NCBI RefSeq assembly: GCF_021532615.1
Contig: NZ_JAKGAQ010000003.1
Coordinates: forward strand, 310,001 to 374,000
Reading direction: 5' to 3'
DNA from: Octadecabacter dasysiphoniae
Lineage (GTDB): Bacteria; Pseudomonadota; Alphaproteobacteria; Rhodobacterales; Rhodobacteraceae
Length of the DNA stretch: 64,000 bases
The translations under genes and the position numbers were made by a program. Shown one piece after another: positions 29,234 to 38,121 of the stretch (the first letter of the stretch is position 1; every line of letters starts with the position of its first letter). The notes under the pieces were generated by a model that worked only from the letters and a program-made list of their open reading frames with translations, ran no database searches and was not told where the DNA came from.

Positions 29234-29988
29234 TCCGCGGCGCGCTCATCGCATTCAGCCTTTTGGCGAATACGGCGGCGGCCCAAGGTGTTTCTGCGGC
29301 GCGTCTGGTTGAGATGTGCGGCGGAACCCGATTTTATGTTGAACCCCAAGACGATCTGGACGCGGATGGGTTGGACGTCGCACAGGCGGTGATCGGTGCG
29401 CGGTTGCAGGACCGTTTTGCGGGGCTGCTGGATTACACCCATGTCGAGGGCGGCCAGATTGTTGTGTCGCTTTTGTCAGACGGGCAGGTGAGCGCGGCGG
29501 ACGTTGCGGTGCATTTGGCGCCGTTTGATCTGGGATTTCACGATGTTGTCAGCCGTGGCGACACCGGCACGTTGATCGCGCAGGTTGGCCAAGTGATTGC
29601 GCCGTCCGTGGATGACCCTGATGTGGCGTTCGTTCTGGATGCGCTGGATGTGTCGATGATCGCAGATGCCGGTGCAAGCTATGATTACAACGGCAGGCCC
29701 GGTGTGAATTCCCGCTTTACCCGACAGGGGGGCCAATTGTTTGCAGATTACACGGCGGCCCGTGTCGGCGCGCCGTTTGCGATTTTATTAAACGGCACCG
29801 TCATGTCTGCGCCTGTTGTGCAAGAACCGATTGTGGGTGGGACGGGGATTATCACCGCGACGTTCACGGTTGAACAGGCGGACAAGCTGGCGTCGATGAT
29901 GCGCAGCGGTGCCTTGGGCGAAGGTTTGGTGATTGTGGCCCAAACCAGCGTTGACGGATCAGATCCCAGCGCTGATTTCTGCCCCTAG
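29230..29988 (+). CDS. Secreted protein with a stand-alone SecD periplasmic domain
   Basis: 252-aa protein with a Sec signal peptide (MIRGALIAFSLLANTAAA) and no membrane helix afterwards. Residues about 170-240 match the P1-base region of SecD: APFAILLNGTVMSAPV, GGTGIITATFTVEQADKLA and SMMRSGALG line up with SPFAIVLDNEVVSAPT, GGSGIITGNFSVPESTNLA and VLLRAGALP in the SecDF gene downstream. Cysteines near each end (about 30 and 251) could pair. The gene overlaps yajC by four bases and precedes secDF, so it probably acts in late, periplasmic steps of protein export. This role is inferred. Confidence 0.8.
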   Translation: MIRGALIAFSLLANTAAAQGVSAARLVEMCGGTRFYVEPQDDLDADGLDVAQAVIGARLQDRFAGLLDYTHVEGGQIVVSLLSDGQVSAADVAVHLAPFDLGFHDVVSRGDTGTLIAQVGQVIAPSVDDPDVAFVLDALDVSMIADAGASYDYNGRPGVNSRFTRQGGQLFADYTAARVGAPFAILLNGTVMSAPVVQEPIVGGTGIITATFTVEQADKLASMMRSGALGEGLVIVAQTSVDGSDPSADFCP

Positions 29989-30113
29989 ACGCCTGCGACA
30001 CACGCCCATTTGTGCGCGCCGTGCTTGACGCCCGCGCCGATCCCCCACATCACATAATGAACAAGCCCGACACGACAAAACGGGCCCTATGATATTTCGG
30101 ACAGGACCACCCC

Positions 30114-32747
30114 ATGTTGAAAATTGACCTTTGGAAACGCATCGCCATCTGGCTTGTCGTGGCATTTGGTATTTTTACCGCGATCCCGAACGGGTTTTAC
30201 AGCGAGGTGGAGCTGTCAAACGACGCCGAAGCCGCGATTGCCGAAGGGTTTGATACGCCCGAAAATCAGGCTGCTGCTGCAGCGTGGCCATCGTTTATGC
30301 CGGACAATCTGGTGAACCTTGGTCTTGATCTGCGCGGTGGTGCGCAGTTGCTGGCCGAAGTGAAGGTTGAGCAGGTTTACGAGCAGCGCATGCGGTCCTT
30401 GTGGCCCGAGGTGCGCGATACCTTGGCCGCGCAGCGTGATGTCGTCGGGTTTGTCACGGACGAAAGCACTGTCGACGGTGAATTGCGGGTTCGCATTTCC
30501 GAGGCTGACGGGATGGAACAAGCGCTGACATTGGTGCGCGGGTTGGCCCAGCAGGTTGTGTCTGTGACAGGCGTTGGCCAGTCCGACATTACCGTGCGCG
30601 CGGTGTCTGATACGGATTTGATCATCACGCTGACGGACGCCGAAAAGATCGCCACGGATGACCGCACGGTGCGCCAAGCGCTTGAGATTATTCGCCGCCG
30701 GATTGATGAAGTCGGTACACGCGAACCGTCCATCCAGCGCCAAGGGGATACGCGTATTCTGGTGCAGGTGCCCGGTGTCGGCTCCGCACAAGAGGTGAAG
30801 GATATCATCGGAACCACCGCGCAACTTGGCTTTCATCCTGTCGTCGGATCGACAGGCGATCCTGAGGCGCGCGCAGGGGCTGGCAACATGGTCATTCCAT
30901 CGTTGGATCAAGAAGGGCTGTATTACATCGTTGAACGATCCCCCGTTGTGACGGGCGAGGAGCTGACGAACAGCCAGCCGACGCTTGACCAAAACAACCG
31001 CCCCGCCGTGACGTTTGATTTCAACCCGTCAGGTGCGCGCAAGTTTGGCGATTACACGCTGGAAAACATTGGATCACCCTTTGCAATTGTGCTGGACAAT
31101 GAGGTCGTGTCGGCCCCGACCATCCAAAGCCATATTCCCGGCGGATCGGGGATCATTACGGGCAATTTCTCGGTTCCTGAATCCACCAATTTGGCGGTGC
31201 TGTTGCGTGCGGGTGCCTTGCCCGCCGAACTGGAATTCTTGCAAGAACAAACAGTTGGCCCTGATCTGGGCCAAGACAGCATCAATGCGGGTGCGATTGC
31301 CTGTTTGGTCGCCTTTGCTCTGGTGCTGATCTACATGGTGCTAAGCTATGGTCTGTTCGGGGTGTTTGCAAACATCGCGTTGTTGGTCAATGTCGCGCTG
31401 ATTTTTGCGCTGTTGTCGTTGATTGGTGGCACGCTGACCCTGCCGGGGATTGCGGGCATCGTGTTGACGATTGGTATGGCGGTGGACGCCAACGTGCTGA
31501 TTTTTGAACGTATCCGGGAGGAATCCAAAACCGCCAAAGGCCCTGCGCGCGCGATTGAGTTGGGTTATGAAAAGGCGCTGTCGGCAATTGTTGATGCCAA
31601 CATTACCACGCTTTTGACGGCTGTGATCCTGTTTGCCATGGGGGCGGGCCCTGTGCGCGGCTTTGCGATTACGCTGGGCCTTGGCATTGTGACGTCCGTG
31701 TTTACGGCGATCTTTGTGACCCGTTTGCTGGTCATCATCTGGTTTGAACGCAAGCGCCCGAAAGAAGTGATGGCGGGCAAATACCTGCGGTTGGTGAAAG
31801 CGGGAACCGCGTTTGATTTCTTTAACCGCGCGAAATTGTGGTTGGGGATTTCGGGTGTTCTGGTTGTCGTGGCGTTCGGGTCGTTTATGTATCAGGGCCT
31901 GAACTACGGTATTGATTTCAAAGGTGGAACAACGCTGCGCACCGAAAGCGCGTTGCAGATCGATGTGGCCGAATACCGTGCCGTGCTTGAACCGCTGGAG
32001 CTGGGCGAGGTTAACATTACCGAGGTCTTCGATCCGACGTTCGGCGTTGATCAAAACGTCGCCACTGTCGCGATTTCCGCCCAAGACGGGGAGGAAGCGG
32101 TGACAAATGAAACCATCCAAGCCGTTGAAAATGCGCTGCGCACGATTGATCCCGATATCACGTTCCCGGCGGTGGAATCCGTCGGCCCGACGGTGTCCGG
32201 AGAGCTTATTCAAGATGCGATCATCGCGGTGGTTTTGGCCATCGGGGCGGTGCTGATCTACATCTGGTTGCGGTTTGAATGGCAGTTTGCATTGGGCGCC
32301 GTGGCCGCGTTGGTGCACGATGTGGTGCTGACCATTGGTGTGTTTTCGGAACTGCAAATCCGGTTTGACCTCGCGATTATTGCGGCACTTTTGACCATCG
32401 TGGGCTATTCGTTGAACGATACGGTGGTTGTGTTTGACCGCGTGCGGGAAAATCTGCGTAAATATAAGGCCAAGGACCTCAAGGAGGTTTTGAACCTGTC
32501 GATCAACGAAACCCTAAGCCGGACGTTCATGACATCGTTCACGACTTTGCTGGCGCTTATTTCGCTCTATATTCTTGGGGGTGATGTGATCCGCGGGTTC
32601 GTCTTTGCGATGATCTGGGGCGTGATCGTGGGCACCTATTCATCGATCTTTGTGGCGTCGTCGACGCTGCTGGTGCTTGGGGTGAAACGGGACTGGTCCA
32701 AAGAGCCGAAGAACGTCGGCGGGCAGTTTGGCAACATTGACGCCTAA
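30114..32747 (+). CDS. secDF: Fused protein translocase subunit SecDF
   Basis: 877-aa fusion of SecD (to about 560) and SecF (from about 590). The SecD part has NLGLDLRGGAQLL, the P1 base region, and a six-helix RND-like domain with GMAVDANVLIFERIREE. The SecF part starts with YGIDFKGGTTL and has its own membrane domain with YSLNDTVVVFDRVREN. SecDF uses the proton-motive force to pull exported proteins from the translocon. Fusion is known in several lineages, including Rhodobacterales. Confidence 0.96.
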   Translation: MLKIDLWKRIAIWLVVAFGIFTAIPNGFYSEVELSNDAEAAIAEGFDTPENQAAAAAWPSFMPDNLVNLGLDLRGGAQLLAEVKVEQVYEQRMRSLWPEVRDTLAAQRDVVGFVTDESTVDGELRVRISEADGMEQALTLVRGLAQQVVSVTGVGQSDITVRAVSDTDLIITLTDAEKIATDDRTVRQALEIIRRRIDEVGTREPSIQRQGDTRILVQVPGVGSAQEVKDIIGTTAQLGFHPVVGSTGDPEARAGAGNMVIPSLDQEGLYYIVERSPVVTGEELTNSQPTLDQNNRPAVTFDFNPSGARKFGDYTLENIGSPFAIVLDNEVVSAPTIQSHIPGGSGIITGNFSVPESTNLAVLLRAGALPAELEFLQEQTVGPDLGQDSINAGAIACLVAFALVLIYMVLSYGLFGVFANIALLVNVALIFALLSLIGGTLTLPGIAGIVLTIGMAVDANVLIFERIREESKTAKGPARAIELGYEKALSAIVDANITTLLTAVILFAMGAGPVRGFAITLGLGIVTSVFTAIFVTRLLVIIWFERKRPKEVMAGKYLRLVKAGTAFDFFNRAKLWLGISGVLVVVAFGSFMYQGLNYGIDFKGGTTLRTESALQIDVAEYRAVLEPLELGEVNITEVFDPTFGVDQNVATVAISAQDGEEAVTNETIQAVENALRTIDPDITFPAVESVGPTVSGELIQDAIIAVVLAIGAVLIYIWLRFEWQFALGAVAALVHDVVLTIGVFSELQIRFDLAIIAALLTIVGYSLNDTVVVFDRVRENLRKYKAKDLKEVLNLSINETLSRTFMTSFTTLLALISLYILGGDVIRGFVFAMIWGVIVGTYSSIFVASSTLLVLGVKRDWSKEPKNVGGQFGNIDA

Positions 32748-32759
32748 GGAGGCACGCAG

Positions 32760-33113
32760 ATGCGATTGAACGAAGTCGTTTACACAGACGCAAAGCCCGT
32801 GGACGGATACGGCCCCGGTTTCTTTCGCATCGGCGGTGAGGTGTTTGAGGGCGCGCTGGTCGCCCTGCCCACGGGCGTCGCGCCGTGGGGCGGATACGAC
32901 GACGTGCAAACCCTGCTGGACGCGGCCAAAGATCTGGATGTGTTCTTTGTTGGCACGGGTGCCGAAATTGCGCATTTGCCGCCTGCCTTGCGCAGCGCGC
33001 TTGAGGATGCGGGCATCGGCGTTGAGGTGATGTCATCGCCCACCGCCTGTCGCACCTATAACATCCTGCTGAGCGAAGGGCGCCGCGTTGGATTGGCGCT
33101 TTTGCCGGTCTAG
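32760..33113 (+). CDS. Mth938/DUF498-domain protein
   Basis: 117-aa single-domain protein of the Mth938 family, relatives of the mitochondrial complex I assembly factor NDUFAF3. Typical segments are DGYGPGFFRIGGEVFEGALV and FFVGTGAEIAHLPP and SSPTACRTYNILLSEGR. A GGAGG site precedes the ATG, and the gene begins 12 bases after secDF, suggesting cotranscription, as in many alphaproteobacteria. The molecular role in bacteria is unclear. Confidence 0.88.
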   Translation: MRLNEVVYTDAKPVDGYGPGFFRIGGEVFEGALVALPTGVAPWGGYDDVQTLLDAAKDLDVFFVGTGAEIAHLPPALRSALEDAGIGVEVMSSPTACRTYNILLSEGRRVGLALLPV

Positions 33114-33134
33114 CGGTTGGGCTAGCGTGTTGGC

Positions 33135-33752
33135 ATGGTTTTAACGGTATCTGATCTAGCGGTGGCACGGGGCGGCGCGCCGGTCCTTGAGGGGCTGTCG
33201 TTTAGCGTTGCTCCGGGTGAGGCGCTGGTGCTGCGTGGGCCTAACGGAATTGGCAAAACGACATTGCTGCGCACCTTGGCGGGGTTGCAGCCACCCATCG
33301 CGGGCACTGTAAATTTCCCCGAAGATACAGGCGCTTACGCCAGTCACGCCGACGGGATCAAGGCGCAGTTGACGGTGACAGAGAACCTCGCGTTTTGGGC
33401 GGATGTGCATGGTGCTGATCTGGTCGACAGCGTGTTCGAGGCCTTTGATCTGGTTGATCTGCGCGATCGGTTCGCTGGCACTTTGTCGGCAGGGCAAAAA
33501 CGCCGCCTTGGTTTGGCGCGCCTTGGGGTGATCGGGCGGGACGTGCTGTTCTTGGATGAACCGACCGTCAGCCTTGATGGATTTTCCGTGAAAATGTTTG
33601 CCAGCTGGTTGCGCGACACTCACCTTGCGCTTGGCGGGATCGCGGTGATTGCCACACATATTGACCTTGGGTTGGACGCGCCCGAACTTGACCTGACGCC
33701 ATTCAAGGCGGCGCCAGATGCGCGCGGCGGATCAGACGAGGCGTTCTTGTGA
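33135..33752 (+). CDS. ccmA: Cytochrome c maturation ATPase CcmA
   Basis: 205-aa ABC ATPase of the heme-handling complex in system I cytochrome c biogenesis. Walker A GPNGIGKT is at 35-42, signature [14 protein letters not shown], Walker [13 protein letters not shown]. It overlaps ccmB by four bases (GTGA) and starts the ccmABCDG block. CcmAB with CcmCD release heme-loaded CcmE; ccmE, ccmF and ccmH are not in this window. Confidence 0.95.
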   Translation: MVLTVSDLAVARGGAPVLEGLSFSVAPGEALVLRGPNGIGKTTLLRTLAGLQPPIAGTVNFPEDTGAYASHADGIKAQLTVTENLAFWADVHGADLVDSVFEAFDLVDLRDRFAGTLSAGQKRRLGLARLGVIGRDVLFLDEPTVSLDGFSVKMFASWLRDTHLALGGIAVIATHIDLGLDAPELDLTPFKAAPDARGGSDEAFL

Positions 33753-34405
33753 TTGCGCTGCTGCGCCGTGATCTTGCGCTTGCGGTGCGGGCAGGGGGTG
33801 GGTTCGGCCTTGGCCTTGCGTTTTTTCTGATTGTGGTGGTGCTGGTGCCGTTTGGGGTGGGGCCCGAGGCGGCTTTGTTGACCTTGATCGCGCCGGGCAT
33901 TCTGTGGGTCGCGGCATTGCTGGCGGCGTTGTTGTCGCTGGACCGGATCTTTGCCTTGGATTTTGAGGACGGATCGTTGCCGTTGCTTGCCACATCGCCC
34001 CTGCCGCTTGAGGGGGTCGCGCTGATCAAAGGGATCGCACATTGGATCACCACGGGATTGCCATTGACGTTGGCGGCCCCTGCGTTGGGGTTTTTGCTCA
34101 ACCTCGCGCCATCGGCTTATGTGTGGTTGTTCGCGTCCCTCGCGCTTGGCACGCCTGCGTTGTCGATGATCGGCACGTTTGGTGCGGCGTTGACGGTGGG
34201 CCTGCGGCGCGGCGGTTTGTTGATGTCGCTTTTGGTGTTGCCGCTGTACGTTCCGACGTTGATTTTCGGGGCAGAGGCCGTGCGGCGCGGGGCGGACGGA
34301 TTGGGCGCAGCGACCCCGCTGTTGATGTTGGCGGGGATCACGCTGGGCAGCTTTGCATTGCTGCCATTCGCCGCATCGGCAGCGCTTCGGGTCAACCTTA
34401 AGTGA
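33749..34405 (+). CDS. ccmB: Heme exporter membrane protein CcmB
   Basis: 218-aa membrane protein with six hydrophobic segments, starting with GTG inside the ccmA stop. [19 protein letters not shown] and [23 protein letters not shown] (ends only diagnostic) are CcmB-like. It pairs with CcmA as the permease-like half of the complex that drives heme release to CcmE. Confidence 0.93.
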   Translation: MIALLRRDLALAVRAGGGFGLGLAFFLIVVVLVPFGVGPEAALLTLIAPGILWVAALLAALLSLDRIFALDFEDGSLPLLATSPLPLEGVALIKGIAHWITTGLPLTLAAPALGFLLNLAPSAYVWLFASLALGTPALSMIGTFGAALTVGLRRGGLLMSLLVLPLYVPTLIFGAEAVRRGADGLGAATPLLMLAGITLGSFALLPFAASAALRVNLK

Positions 34406-34446
34406 GCGGTATTGTGACCGCGCAAACAGCAGGATAGCTAACGCAT

Positions 34447-35172
34447 ATGTCGATCTGGGAATACGCCAATCCGAAGAAATTTATCGCGACGACGACGCCG
34501 CTGGTGCCGTGGCTGTTGGGGGTGTCGATTGCGTTGTTGGTGGGGGGATTGATCTGGGGGTTTTTCTTTACGCCCGATGACTTCCGCCAGGGATCAACGG
34601 TTAAGATTTTCTATCTTCATGTGCCAAGCGCGCTGATGGCGATCAACGTGTGGTTCATGATGTTGATCACATCGCTTGTCTGGCTGGTGCGCCGCCACCA
34701 CGTGAGCGCTTTGGCCGCCCGTGCAGCGGCGCCCATCGGCATCATCATGACGGTTATGGCATTGATAACAGGTGCAATTTGGGGCCAACCCATGTGGGGT
34801 ACATGGTGGGCTTGGGATCCGCGATTGACGTCATTCCTGATCCTGTTTTTGTTCTACCTTGGCTATATGGCGTTGTGGGAAGCCATCGAAGACCCTGACA
34901 CGGCGGCTGATTTGACGTCCGTTTTATGCATCGTCGGGTCGGTGTTTGCGGTGCTGTCGCGCTATGCCGTTAACTTTTGGAACCAAGGGTTGCACCAGCC
35001 CGCATCCCTGTCTTTGGACAAAGAAGAAAACGTGGCGGATGTGTTCTGGTATCCGGCATTGGTGTGCATCGCGGGGTTCGTGTTGTTGTTTGTGGCGTTG
35101 GTGTTGATGCGCACCGCCACCGAAATTCGGGTGCGCCGGATCAAAGCACTAGAGGCGAGGATGCGGTCATGA
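34447..35172 (+). CDS. ccmC: Heme handling protein CcmC
   Basis: 241-aa membrane protein that loads heme onto CcmE. The tryptophan-rich periplasmic motif WGTWWAWDPRLTS is at 117-129. Flanking heme-ligand histidines are candidates in FYLHVPSA (H58) and in NFWNQGLHQPASL. Six hydrophobic segments fit the family. It overlaps ccmD by ATGA. Confidence 0.95.
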   Translation: MSIWEYANPKKFIATTTPLVPWLLGVSIALLVGGLIWGFFFTPDDFRQGSTVKIFYLHVPSALMAINVWFMMLITSLVWLVRRHHVSALAARAAAPIGIIMTVMALITGAIWGQPMWGTWWAWDPRLTSFLILFLFYLGYMALWEAIEDPDTAADLTSVLCIVGSVFAVLSRYAVNFWNQGLHQPASLSLDKEENVADVFWYPALVCIAGFVLLFVALVLMRTATEIRVRRIKALEARMRS

Positions 35173-35327
35173 TCCCTGATCTTGGGAAATACGCGGTTGA
35201 GGTGTTGACGGCCTACGGTGTGTCGATCGCGCTGTTGGTTTTGATTGTCGGGCTGTCCGTGCAGCGATCCCGCAAAGTGCGCGCGCAATTGGCAGACGTT
35301 GAAGCGCGGCGGGATGCGGCGCGATGA
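35169..35327 (+). CDS. ccmD: CcmD, heme exporter accessory peptide
   Basis: 52-aa single-pass protein beginning at the ATG that overlaps the ccmC stop. One membrane helix (about 11-31, VLTAYGVSIALLVLIVGLSV) is followed by a basic and charged cytoplasmic tail (QRSRKVRAQLADVEARRD), as in CcmD. It stabilises the CcmABC complex. It overlaps ccmG by four bases. Confidence 0.88.
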   Translation: MIPDLGKYAVEVLTAYGVSIALLVLIVGLSVQRSRKVRAQLADVEARRDAAR

Positions 35328-35854
35328 AGTGGTTGATGGTCATCCCAGTCGTGATTTTTTCGGCCCTCGCAGGGTTGTTCGCGGCAGGCATGTTTTTAGG
35401 GCAGGGCGAAGAATTACCATCCGCCTTGATCGGGAAACCAGCGCCTGAATTGACCGTGACGGACATTGAAAACCTGCCGCCCATGACGGATGCGATGTTG
35501 CGCGACGGTGAGGTCAAAATCGTGAATTTTTGGGCCAGCTGGTGCGCGCCATGCCGGGTTGAACACCCTAATCTGACGCTGCTGGCGGAAGAAGGGGTGC
35601 CAATTTATGGCATCAATTACAAAGACTTTGATCCCAATGCAGTCGCGTTCTTACAAGAACTTGGCGATCCATATGTGGCTGTCGGATCGGACCCAAGCGG
35701 ATTTCACGCGATTGATTGGGGCGTCTACGGTGTGCCGGAAACCTTTTTACTTGATGGTGATGGCAAAATCCTTTTGCGAATGGCTGCGCCCGTGACATCG
35801 CGGGAATTGGAAAACCGTTTGCGTCCGGCGCTGGACGCGGCATTGGCGCGATGA
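35324..35854 (+). CDS. ccmG: Thiol:disulfide oxidoreductase CcmG/DsbE
   Basis: 176-aa membrane-anchored thioredoxin. N-terminal anchor about residues 4-24; the active site WASWCAPC has C74 and C77; the cis-proline region is YGVPETFLLDGDG. It reduces apocytochrome c or CcmH before heme attachment. The stop overlaps the start of the phosphomannomutase gene (ATGA). Confidence 0.95.
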   Translation: MKWLMVIPVVIFSALAGLFAAGMFLGQGEELPSALIGKPAPELTVTDIENLPPMTDAMLRDGEVKIVNFWASWCAPCRVEHPNLTLLAEEGVPIYGINYKDFDPNAVAFLQELGDPYVAVGSDPSGFHAIDWGVYGVPETFLLDGDGKILLRMAAPVTSRELENRLRPALDAALAR

Positions 35855-37206
35855 AGATCAACTGTTTCAAAAGCTACGATGTGCGCGGCAAACTGGGTGA
35901 GGACCTGAACGAAGAGGTTTGCGAACGGATTGGCCGTGCGTTTGCCCGCGTGATGAAACCCGAAATCGTTGTGACGGGGCGCGATATTCGGGCCAGCAGC
36001 GAAGGGCTGCAAGCCGCATTGCACCGTGGATTGATCGCCGAAGGTATCACCGTTTACGACATCGGATTGTGCGGCACCGAAGAGGTATATTTCGCCACAG
36101 ATCATCTGGGGGCAGGCGGTGGTCTGATGGTCACTGCGTCCCATAATCCGATTGATTACAACGGTATAAAGATGGTGCGCAGCGGCGCGCGGCCGATTGC
36201 GGCTGAAACAGGATTGGCCGATATCCAAGACATGGCCGAGGCGGGTGCGTTTGGCGACCCGCGCGGTGGTGGGTCGGTTGAACGGCGCGACCCGCGTGGC
36301 GATTACGTTAAACATCTGTGTGATTATGTGGCACGCGACGGCCTGAAACCGCTGAAGATTGTGGTAAACGCCGGCAACGGTGCGGCGGGGCCGACGTTTG
36401 ATGCCCTCGCTGCACGACTTGATGTGCCGTGGACGTTTGCACGCGTAAATCATGAACCGGACAGCACGTTTCCTAATGGCATTCCCAACCCGCTGCTGCC
36501 AGAAAACCGCAGCGCGACGGGGGATGCCGTGATCGCCCATGGTGCTGATCTTGGGGTTGCATGGGACGGTGATTTTGACCGCTGTTTCTTTTTTGACGAA
36601 ACGGGGGCGTTTCTGGATGGCGAATACGTCGTCGCGCTGTTGGGGCGCGCGTTTTGCGCCAAGGAACTCGGTGCCAGAATTGTGTATGATGCCCGTGTGA
36701 TCTGGTCGACGATGCACGAGGTTGAACAGGCTGGCGGGCAGGCGGTTGCATCCCGCGTCGGGCACAGCCACATCAAAAAGATCATGCGGGATATGGATGC
36801 AGCTTACGGCGGGGAAATGTCGGCGCATCACTATTTCCGCAATTTCATGTATTGCGACAGCGGCATGATCCCGTGGCTTTTGGTGGCTGAATTGGTATCG
36901 CGATCCGGCGCGCCGCTGTCTGAAATGGTCGCGCAAATGCGGCGGGATTTCCCATCATCGGGGGAGATTAATTTCACCGTGTCTGACCGGGCGGTCGCGA
37001 TTGCGGCGTTTGAAACGACCTATGCCCCCCTGGCGCGCGCCACGGATCGCCTGGACGGGATAAGTTTTGACATGGGCGATTGGCGGGTGAATGTGCGCGC
37101 GTCCAATACCGAACCTGTGGTGCGGTTGAACGTCGAGACGCGTGGGGATTGTGCTCTGTTGGACGTCAAAGTTACAGAGATTTCGGCGCTTTTGGCGCGG
37201 ATCTAA
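35851..37206 (+). CDS. manB: Phosphomannomutase (alpha-D-phosphohexomutase family)
   Basis: 451-aa enzyme interconverting mannose-6-P and mannose-1-P for GDP-mannose and surface polysaccharide. The phosphoserine is S97 in TASHNP, the metal loop is WDGDFDRCFFFD, the sugar loop GGEMSAHHYF, and the phosphate loop VNVRASNTEPVVRLN. CpsG/ManB-type rather than GlmM by the YDVRGKLG start and overall pattern. Fused by overlap to the ccm block although functionally unrelated. Confidence 0.92.
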   Translation: MKINCFKSYDVRGKLGEDLNEEVCERIGRAFARVMKPEIVVTGRDIRASSEGLQAALHRGLIAEGITVYDIGLCGTEEVYFATDHLGAGGGLMVTASHNPIDYNGIKMVRSGARPIAAETGLADIQDMAEAGAFGDPRGGGSVERRDPRGDYVKHLCDYVARDGLKPLKIVVNAGNGAAGPTFDALAARLDVPWTFARVNHEPDSTFPNGIPNPLLPENRSATGDAVIAHGADLGVAWDGDFDRCFFFDETGAFLDGEYVVALLGRAFCAKELGARIVYDARVIWSTMHEVEQAGGQAVASRVGHSHIKKIMRDMDAAYGGEMSAHHYFRNFMYCDSGMIPWLLVAELVSRSGAPLSEMVAQMRRDFPSSGEINFTVSDRAVAIAAFETTYAPLARATDRLDGISFDMGDWRVNVRASNTEPVVRLNVETRGDCALLDVKVTEISALLARI

Positions 37207-37991
37207 CGGCTGTAACGCAACGACATACAGCTCAGCCCGCCATCTACCAACGCGGCCTGGCTCGTGTTCAGGATTTTCAAATTGTAACCCGCATCCTGCA
37301 ATCGTTGCGCTGTTTTCGGGTAACCCGCAGACAGGAATACATAGCCGTTGACGCGGATTGCATTTGCCGCGGCCTCTTCTTTGGGGGCCGTCTCAATCAC
37401 GTTCAGCCCCTTAAACGCCCCAGAGCCCGCGAGCGTGGGTGTGGCCAGCACAGTGGTCGCATCCAGCAATGAACTTTCGGTTTTGAAATGCAGGATTTCG
37501 GGGGGCGTTTGGAGAACCTCCAAAGTGTACCCCAACGCTTCTACGATGGGGCGCAAATCCTCGGCGCCACGCTGGTTTGTGCGCGCAGACAGGCCCAGCA
37601 ACACACGGGTGTCGGTGCACAAGATGTCGCCGCCATCGACGTAGCCGTCCGTGCGTAAGTCAATGACATCGTTCATGTTTTCAACCAACGCGGGGCGCAG
37701 GGCTGCGGCTTCGCCCAGCCGGGTTTCAGCACCGGGGCGCAACACGATAGCGGTGCCATTCAGCGCCAAAGCAGGGTCTTCGATGAACACGGAATCCGGA
37801 AAGGCGTCGTCGGCGGGCAGCACGGTGACATCACAGCCCGCATCGCGCAGCGCGCTGACATAGGCCGCGTGTTCGGCAACAAAAGTAAGCGGATCCGGGT
37901 CCCCTTGATCGGTGGCGCGCAGTCCGTCGGTTACGGATTTGGCGGGTAAGCGACAGAGCGCATGGGTAAATTCAAAAGATGGATGTGTCAT
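37203..37991 (-). CDS. Dimethylarginine dimethylaminohydrolase (DDAH)
   Basis: 262-aa guanidino-modifying enzyme that hydrolyses methylated arginines to citrulline and methylamines. The catalytic cysteine is C255 in GLSCMSLR, the histidine H168 in ILHFKTESS, with acidic substrate residues in DSVFIEDPA (66-74) and DGYVDGGD (115-122). Spacing matches Pseudomonas DDAH (H162, C249). Its 3' end overlaps the phosphomannomutase stop by four bases. A related amidinotransferase or arginine deiminase is less likely because of length. Confidence 0.92.
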   Translation of the reverse strand: MTHPSFEFTHALCRLPAKSVTDGLRATDQGDPDPLTFVAEHAAYVSALRDAGCDVTVLPADDAFPDSVFIEDPALALNGTAIVLRPGAETRLGEAAALRPALVENMNDVIDLRTDGYVDGGDILCTDTRVLLGLSARTNQRGAEDLRPIVEALGYTLEVLQTPPEILHFKTESSLLDATTVLATPTLAGSGAFKGLNVIETAPKEEAAANAIRVNGYVFLSAGYPKTAQRLQDAGYNLKILNTSQAALVDGGLSCMSLRYSR

Positions 37992-38025
37992 GGCTCAACC
38001 TACCGCGTCACGCGCGCACGTCCAG

Positions 38026-38061
38026 CTTCTTTGGTTCCAAAATATCCCCGCCGGAGGCATT
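38026..38061. repeat. Short intergenic repeat copy (TTTGGTTCxAAAATATCC type)
   Basis: CTTTGGTTCCAAAATATCC followed by CCGCCGGAGGCA. The left part recurs as CTTTGGTTCTCAAATATTC at about 55669-55687; the right part recurs near 7048-7064. Likely a dispersed noncoding element. Confidence 0.45.
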
Positions 38062-38068
38062 TCTAGAA

Positions 38069-38103
38069 CAAAAAAGCCGCGCCCCGAAGGGCGCGACCTT
38101 TAG
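38069..38103 (-). terminator. Intrinsic terminator of acnA
   Basis: On the minus strand, GTCGCGCCC and GGGCGCGGC form a stem around TTCG, followed by TTTTTTG. It starts 19 bases after the acnA stop. Confidence 0.85.
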
Positions 38104-38121
38104 ATAATACTAACGCGACGT

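Noticed and set aside
31341..32357. 338-codon frame antisense to secDF
   Set aside because: His/Arg/Gln-rich translation without any motif; the sense strand codes SecDF.
35725..36936. 403-codon open frame antisense to ccmG and phosphomannomutase
   Set aside because: It crosses two well-supported genes and shows no domain; a shadow frame.
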